This document shows, one piece after another, positions 1-4,498 of a stretch of DNA of 6,320 nucleotides (its first letter is position 1; each line of letters opens with the position of its first letter). This stretch comes from DAOUAE01 sp034433795 (lineage in GTDB: Bacteria; Chloroflexota; UBA6077; FW602-bin22; DAOUAE01), in contig DAOUAE010000071.1 in assembly GCA_034433795.1 (NCBI GenBank), positions 1-6,320 of the forward strand, in the 5' to 3' direction. The translations under genes were made by a program, and so were the position numbers. The notes under the pieces are model-generated. The model did not search any database, was not told where the DNA came from, and saw only the letters and a list, made by a program, of their open reading frames with translations.

Positions 1-121
1 GCCCCTTGAGCGACAGCACCTTGGTGATGGCCGCCGTCAGGGTCGTTTTGCCATGGTCGATGTGCCCAATCGTCCCCACGTTGACGTGCGGCTTCACCCG
101 CTCAAACCGCTTCTTGGCCAT
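1..121 (-). CDS. tuf: Elongation factor Tu, N-terminal fragment (runs off the left edge)
   Basis: EF-Tu is the GTPase that delivers aminoacyl-tRNA to the ribosomal A site. Only the first 40 codons are in the window. The protein starts MAKKRFERVKPHVNVGTIGH and continues with the P-loop G19-H-I-D-H-G-K-T26, followed by TLTAAITKVL, the standard bacterial EF-Tu N-terminus. The Ile in GHIDHGKT instead of Val is a common variant in GC-rich bacteria. The start is the ATG at 121-119. The best Shine-Dalgarno match (GGAGG, 138-134) lies 12 nt upstream, which is a long spacing. The gene sits downstream of three tRNA genes on the same strand, as tufB does in many bacteria, so it is probably at least partly co-transcribed with them. 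Identification is firm despite truncation, but whether this is the only tuf copy cannot be seen. Confidence 0.97.
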   Translation of the reverse strand, partial: MAKKRFERVKPHVNVGTIGHIDHGKTTLTAAITKVLSLKG

Positions 122-144
122 CGGGTCCGTCTTCCTCCCCACCG

Positions 145-164
145 GGTGGCCGTGCACGGCCACC
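145..164. promoter_or_regulatory. 20-bp perfect palindrome in the tuf leader
   Basis: The sequence GGTGGCCGTGCACGGCCACC is a perfect 20-bp palindrome lying 24-43 bases upstream of the tuf start codon and just 5' of its Shine-Dalgarno. In RNA the very GC-rich arms could form a hairpin with a minimal loop, or the DNA could be a dimeric protein site. It may explain or compensate for the long SD-to-ATG spacing. The function is unknown; a leader structure in tuf mRNA is my inference. Confidence 0.5.
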
Positions 165-200
165 GGCCTTTTCTCGTGTGCGGCCCACGTGTCACGGTCA

Positions 201-245
201 AAGAAAATGTCCCCGACCTGCCTGGGCCAGACGCGGCGGGGACAT
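201..245 (-). terminator. Terminator-like hairpin between tRNA-Thr(GGU) and tuf
   Basis: On the minus strand ATGTCCCCG (245-237) pairs perfectly with CGGGGACAT (215-207). A 21-nt loop between them contains a smaller CTGG/CCAG stem. The 3' arm runs into TTTCTT (206-201), giving a hairpin plus short U-rich tract, the layout of an intrinsic terminator. It starts 4 nt after the tRNA-Thr discriminator base and ends about 80 nt before tuf. It could be a partial terminator that lowers tuf read-through, or a processing or stability element at the 3' end of the tRNA precursor. The T tract is short and interrupted and the loop is long, so strong termination is uncertain. Confidence 0.45.
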
Positions 246-249
246 GGGG

Positions 250-322
250 AGCCCACGACCGGGATTGAACCGGTGACCTCGCCCTTACCAAGGGCGTGCT
301 CTACCAACTGAGCTACGTGGGC
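250..322 (-). tRNA. tRNA-Thr (anticodon GGT)
   Basis: A complete cloverleaf reads on the minus strand: acceptor GCCCACG/CGTGGGC, D stem GCTC/GAGC with AGTTGGTA loop, anticodon stem CGCCC/GGGCG around loop TTGGTAA (anticodon GGU, reading ACC and ACU), 5-nt variable loop, and T arm ACCGG-TTCAATC-CCGGT. The discriminator is U, as in the other Thr tRNA here. The 3' CCA is not encoded, so it must be added by CCA transferase. It is the last tRNA before tuf, matching the thrT position in the E. coli operon. Only 6 nt separate it from tRNA-Tyr, so the units must be released from a common precursor. Confidence 0.97.
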
Positions 323-328
323 AACCGG

Positions 329-413
329 TGGAGGGGGCAGGATTCGAACCTGCGTAGCCCTTCCGGGCGACGGTTTTACAGACCGTTGCCATTAACCACT
401 CGGCCACCCCTCC
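329..413 (-). tRNA. tRNA-Tyr (anticodon GTA)
   Basis: A class II tRNA of 85 nt: acceptor GGAGGGG/CCCCTCC, D arm GCC/GGC, anticodon stem ACGGT/ACCGT around CTGTAAA (anticodon GUA, Tyr), a long variable arm with GCCC-GGAA-GGGC stem-loop, and T arm GCAGG-TTCGAAT-CCTGC. The discriminator is A. The CCA end is not encoded. The long variable arm and GUA anticodon together fix the identity as bacterial tRNA-Tyr. It is flanked at 6 and 8 nt by the two threonine tRNAs; in the E. coli operon a tRNA-Gly would follow it, and there is none here. Confidence 0.97.
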
Positions 414-421
414 AGGGCCAG

Positions 422-494
422 AGCCGCTGGGGAGATTCGAACTCCCGACAGCCGCATTACAAGTGCGGTGCTCTTCCAGCTGAGCTACAGCGGC
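422..494 (-). tRNA. tRNA-Thr (anticodon TGT)
   Basis: The cloverleaf is complete: acceptor GCCGCTG/CAGCGGC, D stem GCTC/GAGC, anticodon stem CCGCA/TGCGG around CTTGTAA (anticodon UGU, reading ACA and related codons), 5-nt variable loop, and T arm GGGAG-TTCGAAT-CTCCC. The discriminator is U and no CCA is encoded. It is the first tRNA of the unit, starting about 18 nt downstream of the predicted transcription start, and it corresponds to thrU in the E. coli thrU-tyrU-glyT-thrT-tufB order. Confidence 0.97.
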
Positions 495-518
495 AGACGA
501 TGGCCATGCCCGTGCCAA

Positions 519-547
519 ATTATACCGGTTTTTCTGACGACGATCAA
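519..547 (-). promoter_or_regulatory. Sigma70-type promoter of the tRNA-tuf unit
   Basis: On the minus strand a -35 box TTGATC (547-542) and a perfect -10 box TATAAT (524-519) are separated by exactly 17 bp. This places transcription start near 512, about 18 nt before tRNA-Thr(UGU). The stretch after the -10 (TTGGCACGGGC) is fairly GC-rich, a feature of stable-RNA promoters under stringent (ppGpp) control in E. coli; whether that applies here is inference. The rest of 495-700, between this promoter and the end of cinA, shows no gene, only a weak CCGGC/GCCGG hairpin without a U tract. Confidence 0.8.
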
Positions 548-700
548 GGGCCGGTCCTCGTCCCGGCCTCTGAGACCGGCAAGCAGCCGGGGCGGTGAAC
601 GCTCCCGATGAACCCCTTCGGTCGGCAGAGCCTGAGGGACCGTCCGGCCGCTCCCCGCCCTGGCCGGCGTCGCCGCTCACCGGAGAACGATCCAGGCGGG

Positions 701-1516
701 CTAGGCGGGCGGGGTCAGCCGGAAACTGCGTCCCCGACCCTGGACCAGTTCGCCCAGAGAGGCCACGGCCTGGCCCAGAAGAGCCTCGGCGCTGGCGGCG
801 TCCGGCCCGTAGGCCACCACGTCCACCGGCAGACCGTCGCCCCCTGCCAGGGCGACGTAGGCCTTCAGATACGTGTCGGGGTACTGCCGCATCACCGCCT
901 CCAGCAGCGGCGAGACCTCCGACTCCACCATGCCGACGAGGACACGGCAGGCCCGGCTGGTGCGCGGACTGCGCTGGGCCAGCAGCGGCCGCAGGTGCGT
1001 CTCGTAGAGGGCCTGGACCTCACGCGGGGGACCCGGCAGGAGATAGAACATCGCGCGGCCGACGGGCAGCGCGATAAGCGGCGCCCAACCAACCGGGTTA
1101 GGGTAGACGGTCGCTCCCACCGGGACGGTGGCCATCTTCCGCAGGCCTGGCGAGACCTGACTCTCATCGGTCAGCTGGCGGCGTCGCATAAAATCGGCGA
1201 TGGTCGCGGCGTCGACCGTCACCTCGACCCCCGCCAGGTGGGCCACGCACTCGACCGTACGGTCGTCTGGGGTGGGCCCCAGCCCGCCGGTGGTGAGGAC
1301 GATCTCGGTCCCCCGGCGGAGAGCCTCGCCGAAGGCCTCGGTGATGGTCACGGGGTCGTCGGGCAGGCAGGTGATCCGGCGTGGAGGGAGCCCCAGCCGG
1401 GCCAGCTGGTCGGCCAGCCAGAACGAGTTGGTGTCAGCGATACGGCCGATGACGAGTTCGGTGCCGATGGCGAAGATCTCGACACCGGGCACCGGAGTGC
1501 GGTGGGTCTGCTCCAT
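701..1516 (-). CDS. cinA: CinA-like protein, MoCF-fold (COG1058) domain only
   Basis: The 271-aa protein begins with the MoaB/MogA-like fold used by CinA family proteins. It shows GTEL (18-21), DTN (28-30), a DD pair (53-54), the signature GGLGPTPDD (77-85), and the distal motif PGPPREV (161-167), followed by an alpha/beta C-terminal part. Full CinA proteins are about 400-420 aa and carry a C-terminal PncC nicotinamide-nucleotide amidase domain, which is absent here. COG1058 domains of some CinA proteins have ADP-ribose pyrophosphatase activity, so a role in pyridine-nucleotide salvage is plausible. The name alone does not justify a competence role. The ATG start has a GGAG Shine-Dalgarno 8 nt upstream. 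The gene is transcribed away from the divergent oxidoreductase and toward the tRNA unit. Family identification is firm; the substrate is not known. Confidence 0.88.
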   Translation of the reverse strand: MEQTHRTPVPGVEIFAIGTELVIGRIADTNSFWLADQLARLGLPPRRITCLPDDPVTITEAFGEALRRGTEIVLTTGGLGPTPDDRTVECVAHLAGVEVTVDAATIADFMRRRQLTDESQVSPGLRKMATVPVGATVYPNPVGWAPLIALPVGRAMFYLLPGPPREVQALYETHLRPLLAQRSPRTSRACRVLVGMVESEVSPLLEAVMRQYPDTYLKAYVALAGGDGLPVDVVAYGPDAASAEALLGQAVASLGELVQGRGRSFRLTPPA

Positions 1517-1565
1517 CAGCGCTCTCCGTCGTTTGGGCGTCTCAGTACGCCGGTCTCCCGTCGAG

Positions 1566-1595
1566 AGTATAGTGACCAGACGGCCTGCCGATCAA
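1566..1595 (-). promoter_or_regulatory. Promoter of the cinA-like gene
   Basis: On the minus strand TTGATC (1595-1590) and TATACT (1571-1566) are 18 bp apart, placing the transcript start near 1559 and giving a leader of roughly 43 nt to the cinA ATG. The -35 hexamer is the same as that of the tRNA promoter. It lies back to back with the plus-strand promoter at 1603-1631, the two -35 boxes being only 7 bp apart. Confidence 0.65.
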
Positions 1596-1602
1596 GAGCC
1601 CC

Positions 1603-1631
1603 TTGCGCGACCGGGCCAGACGGCGTAGGAT
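1603..1631 (+). promoter_or_regulatory. Probable promoter of the Gfo/Idh/MocA gene
   Basis: TTGCGC (1603-1608) and TAGGAT (1626-1631) are separated by 17 bp. Start would be near 1638, about 27 nt before the GTG start codon. The -10 is only four of six to consensus, so this is weaker than the divergent cinA promoter. With such close spacing the two polymerases could compete. Confidence 0.45.
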
Positions 1632-1664
1632 CGGCCGGCGCTGAGCTGCGGGCTGGAGGAGAGC

Positions 1665-2672
1665 GTGCGGACCGTCACCGTGGCCGTGATAGGGGCCGGC
1701 CGGATCGGGGCCTACCACGCCGAGACGCTGGCCGGGCGCCTGCCCGGCGTCCGTCTGCAGGCGGTGGCCGATCCGAACGAAGAGGCTGCCAGACGATTGC
1801 TGGCCAGGCTAGACCGCGAGGACGTTCGGTACGTGCGGGACTACCAGGAGTTGCTGACCGACCCGGACCTCGAGGCCGTTGTCGTCGCCACGCCGGGTCC
1901 GACCCACCCGGAGGTGATCATCGCGGCGGCCGAGGCCGGCAAGCACGTCTTCTGTGAGAAGCCGCTGGCCTACACCCTAGAGGAGGCCGACCGGGCGCTG
2001 GCGGCGGTGGCGCGGGCCGGCGTGCTTCTGCAGATCGGCTTCCAGCGGCGGTTCGACGCCGGGTTTCAGCGGGCCCGGGCGCTGGTGGCCGAGGGGGCCC
2101 TGGGGACGGTGTATCTCGTGCGCTCACTGACCCGCGACCCGGCTCTGACCGCCCCGGCGAGCATTCCGCCGGGGGCCATCTTCCGGGAGACCCTGATCCA
2201 CGATTTTGACGTGCTGCGCTGGCTGGCCGGGAGCGAGGTGGTCGAGGTCTACGCTCTGGCCGACGCGCTCATCGCCCCGGAGTACCGGGCGCGGGGGCTG
2301 TGGGACACGGCGGTGGTCAGTTTGCGTTTCGCCAGCGGCGCCTTTGGACAGGCGGACGCCAGTTTTCAGGCGGTCTACGGTTACGATGTGCGGGCCGAGG
2401 TTTTTGGCTCGCGGGGGATGGTCACGGTCGAGCCGGGGGAGGCCGAGCCGGCCCGGCACTACACGCCCCAGGGCGTGGTCCAGCGGCGGGTTCACTGGTA
2501 CCTGGAGATGTTCGGCCCGGCTTACGCCGCCGAACTGGCCCATTTTGTCGCCTGCGTCCGTCACCGGCAGCCGCCGGCCGTGACCGGCCAGGACGGTCGA
2601 GCCAGCCTGGCCATCGCCCTGGCGGCGATGGAATCGGCCCAGACCGGCCAGCCCGTGCGGCTGAGTGAATAG
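1665..2672 (+). CDS. Gfo/Idh/MocA family oxidoreductase, inositol 2-dehydrogenase-like
   Basis: This 335-aa NAD(P)-dependent dehydrogenase has the family's two-domain plan and normal length. An N-terminal Rossmann fold contains GAGRIG (10-15), VADPN near 35-38 as end of the second strand, ATPGPTH (75-81) and the EKP motif (98-100) with catalytic Lys99. The C-terminal substrate domain contains GFQRRFD (125-131), IHDFD (178-182) with the expected catalytic His179, WDTA (213-216) and YDVRAEVFGSRG (240-251). These are typical of IolG-type myo-inositol 2-dehydrogenases, which oxidise a polyol ring hydroxyl to a ketone. The usual catalytic Asp four residues before the His is Glu175 here. The start is GTG with a strong GGAGGA 4 nt upstream. 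The gene is divergent from cinA and ends 3 bp from the convergent sugar-transporter operon. Exact substrate (inositol, another sugar or polyol) cannot be settled from sequence. Confidence 0.85.
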   Translation: MRTVTVAVIGAGRIGAYHAETLAGRLPGVRLQAVADPNEEAARRLLARLDREDVRYVRDYQELLTDPDLEAVVVATPGPTHPEVIIAAAEAGKHVFCEKPLAYTLEEADRALAAVARAGVLLQIGFQRRFDAGFQRARALVAEGALGTVYLVRSLTRDPALTAPASIPPGAIFRETLIHDFDVLRWLAGSEVVEVYALADALIAPEYRARGLWDTAVVSLRFASGAFGQADASFQAVYGYDVRAEVFGSRGMVTVEPGEAEPARHYTPQGVVQRRVHWYLEMFGPAYAAELAHFVACVRHRQPPAVTGQDGRASLAIALAAMESAQTGQPVRLSE

Positions 2673-2675
2673 GAA

Positions 2676-3476
2676 CTACTTGCCACTTCCGGCCAGCATG
2701 CCCGCGATAAACCAGCGTTGGAAGGCTAGAAAGAGCAAGACCGGCGGCAGCATAGCCAAAGCAGCCGTCGCATTGAGGCCAGCGTAGTCTGTACCCCAAG
2801 AGACAATAAAACCAAGGATCGCTGCTGGAACAACCTGGAGATGAGGAGAGGTAGTAAAAGCGAAGGCAAAGAGATAATTGTTCCACGAATTGATAAGAAC
2901 GAAGATGGCTACCGCAATGAGCCCTGGAGCTGAGAGGGGCACAGCGATGCGAAGTAATGTTCCAAGGCGACTGCAGCCATCGATAAACGCTGCCTCCTCG
3001 ATCTCCGCCGGTATAGCGAGAAGGAATCCCCTAAGCATCCAAATAGCGAAAGGCAGGTTAAAAACAGAGTTGGCAAGTATGACCGCCAAAAGTGTATTGT
3101 AAAGACCTATAGCTCGAATATATACAATCATCGGCACGAGAACCGCAACTGGTGGTAAAAGCGGCAGAATAAGGATAATAAAGCTATATCTCTTCCCAGG
3201 GAAGTTGAAGCGTGCCAGGGAGTAACCGGCAAGAAGCGCCGCCGGGAGTGTGAGAGATACTGCGCCTAGCGCCACGATGCTGCTATTGAGCAAGTTGATA
3301 CCAAATCTTCCCTCCTTAAAAATATACTGGTAACTTTTCAAAGTAATCGGTGAGGGAATAAGACGAAGGTCATAAGATTCGGCGACTGACGTTCGGAGCC
3401 CCCAAAGAATGGGGAGAACAACCGTCAACGTGATCATTGTCAGACCAGCAAAGATCAGGATACGCCGCATTTTCAT
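2676..3476 (-). CDS. Sugar ABC transporter permease, MalG type (CUT1)
   Basis: The 266-aa inner-membrane protein has about six hydrophobic segments (roughly residues 7-27, 66-86, 98-120, 128-150, 182-200 and 238-255). It carries the cytoplasmic EAA loop that contacts the ATPase: EEAAFIDG (160-167) through IAVPLSAPG (177-185). The order and length are those of the second permease (MalG-like) of carbohydrate-uptake systems. The ATG start overlaps the stop of the upstream permease gene in an ATGA arrangement, so translation is probably coupled and the two subunits made in equal amounts. The C-terminus ends ...IAGMLAGSGK, a variant of the usual GLTAGAVKG tail. The DNA is AT-rich for the region (one sampled line is 38 % GC), unlike the GC-rich dehydrogenase 3 bp away. 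Substrate is unknown. Confidence 0.92.
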   Translation of the reverse strand: MKMRRILIFAGLTMITLTVVLPILWGLRTSVAESYDLRLIPSPITLKSYQYIFKEGRFGINLLNSSIVALGAVSLTLPAALLAGYSLARFNFPGKRYSFIILILPLLPPVAVLVPMIVYIRAIGLYNTLLAVILANSVFNLPFAIWMLRGFLLAIPAEIEEAAFIDGCSRLGTLLRIAVPLSAPGLIAVAIFVLINSWNNYLFAFAFTTSPHLQVVPAAILGFIVSWGTDYAGLNATAALAMLPPVLLFLAFQRWFIAGMLAGSGK

Positions 3477-4402
3477 TTGCTCTCCCCCTGACCAAGCACG
3501 CGCAGATAAAGGGCCATGAAAATAATACTGACGGCAATAAGAATTGTCCCAATACTTGAAGCAAGACCAACATTGAAGTACAGGAAGGCCTCTTTGAAGA
3601 GACGCACTCCTGTGACCTCGGTACTATAGCCAGGTCCCCCACCCGTCAATGCATAGGCTCCTTCCGCATCCTGGAGAGTATAAATCGTAATCGTGAGCAT
3701 CGCCGAAAAAAGAGCAGTTGTGGTCAAAGGCAGCGTGATATGGCGGAACTGCTGCCAGGCGTTGGCACCATCGACCATCGCTGCTTCGTAAAGTTCAGCC
3801 GGGATAGCGGTTATCGCTGCAGCGATAAGGAGCATTTCGAGAGGAAAAGAGCGCCATGCACTGTGAACAATCAACATGAGCATAGACATAGTCGGGTCTA
3901 TCATAAGATAGATATCTCTGCCAGTGATTTGCTTGATAAGCAAAGTGATCGGACCGTTAGTCGGGTCAGCCATTGTTCTGAAGAGAATAGCGCTAACAAC
4001 CGGAGCGATAACCCAAGGAAACATAAATAATGACCGAAAGAATCCAGCCAGACGGACATTACTACTCACCAATACCGCCGCAAAGTAAGCAAATGGAAGA
4101 GATAACACAAGAACACCGATAATATAAGCGAGAGTGCTTGTTATATTCTGGTAGAATCGCTCTTCAGAAAAAAGCAAGAAATAATTCGCTAGCCCGACAA
4201 ATTCTGCACGCAGACTGACGTCTGTCCGGTGTAACCCAAACCAGAGTAGAGAGATCAACGGCCAGAGAAGAAACGTCAGGAGGAGAACGGCTGAGGGCAA
4301 GAGCAGAAGATATGGGAGAAAGTAGCGCTGCAGGGATCGACGAAAAGTGAGGCCAGCGTGAGCGACAAGCCTCTCGGGCTGAGGTGCATGTGGTGGAACC
4401 AT
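3473..4402 (-). CDS. Sugar ABC transporter permease, MalF type (CUT1)
   Basis: The 309-aa inner-membrane protein is the first of two permeases in a CUT1 importer. It has six predicted membrane segments (about 29-56, 90-113, 123-142, 174-198, 227-243 and 280-301), the EAA loop YEAAMVDGANAW (205-216) ending at LPLTTT (224-229), and the conserved LTGGGPGYSTEV stretch (252-263) typical of MalF/UgpA-like subunits. I chose the ATG at 4402 because GAGG lies 8 nt upstream. An in-frame GTG at 4456 would add 18 residues, but it sits inside a strong inverted repeat and has no better ribosome site. The stop overlaps the next permease start by 4 bp. The DNA is markedly AT-richer than its neighbours. No ATPase gene is near; such systems often share an MsmK/UgpC-like ATPase. 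Confidence 0.92.
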   Translation of the reverse strand: MVPPHAPQPERLVAHAGLTFRRSLQRYFLPYLLLLPSAVLLLTFLLWPLISLLWFGLHRTDVSLRAEFVGLANYFLLFSEERFYQNITSTLAYIIGVLVLSLPFAYFAAVLVSSNVRLAGFFRSLFMFPWVIAPVVSAILFRTMADPTNGPITLLIKQITGRDIYLMIDPTMSMLMLIVHSAWRSFPLEMLLIAAAITAIPAELYEAAMVDGANAWQQFRHITLPLTTTALFSAMLTITIYTLQDAEGAYALTGGGPGYSTEVTGVRLFKEAFLYFNVGLASSIGTILIAVSIIFMALYLRVLGQGESK

Positions 4403-4466
4403 AGTTCCATCCTCACAGCAGAGGCTCGGGCTGAGCAGCGGCGATCCGACCGCCACTCAGCCCGAG
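4373..4466 (-). repeat. Triplicated 11-mer forming an intercistronic hairpin
   Basis: The 11-mer CTCGGGCTGAG occurs on the plus strand at 4373-4383 and 4425-4435 and inverted at 4456-4466. The last two form a perfect 11-bp stem with a further GCGG/CCGC pair inside the 20-nt interior. No T run follows on the minus strand, so it is not an intrinsic terminator. It lies between the stop of the binding-protein gene and the ribosome site of the first permease. This is where the E. coli malE-malF junction carries REP hairpins that protect the upstream mRNA, so the binding protein is made in excess. The copy at 4373-4383 lies inside codons 7-10 of the permease gene and could pair alternatively with 4456-4466, enclosing the permease start. 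Confidence 0.7.
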
Positions 4467-4498
4467 GTTCGGGTGATGATACGCTAGGCTGTCCGGGC

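Noticed and set aside
167..179. 13-mer ACACGAGAAAAGG shared by the tuf leader and the binding-protein leader (5969-5981), minus strand
   Set aside because: One shared 13-mer over both strands of 6.3 kb is near what chance allows. In one case it overlaps the Shine-Dalgarno, in the other it does not, so no common function is supported.
173..201. Possible separate tuf promoter (TTGACC at 201-196 on the minus strand)
   Set aside because: With 17- or 18-bp spacing the -10 would be CACGAG or ACGAGA, too far from consensus to support.
548..700. Terminator for the cinA-like gene
   Set aside because: Only a 5-bp CCGGC/GCCGG hairpin is visible and no T tract follows, so I cannot support a terminator; read-through toward the tRNA unit remains possible.
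608..1957. A 449-codon open frame on the plus strand opposite the cinA-like gene and into the dehydrogenase
   Set aside because: It is antisense to a well-supported CinA gene and then out of frame with the dehydrogenase. Its translation is Arg/Gly/Pro-rich with no recognisable motif, typical of shadow frames in high-GC DNA.
4403..4456. GTG start at 4456 for the first permease
   Set aside because: The GTG falls within the 11-mer inverted repeat and adds 18 residues not typical of the family. The ATG at 4402 has GAGG at a good spacing.
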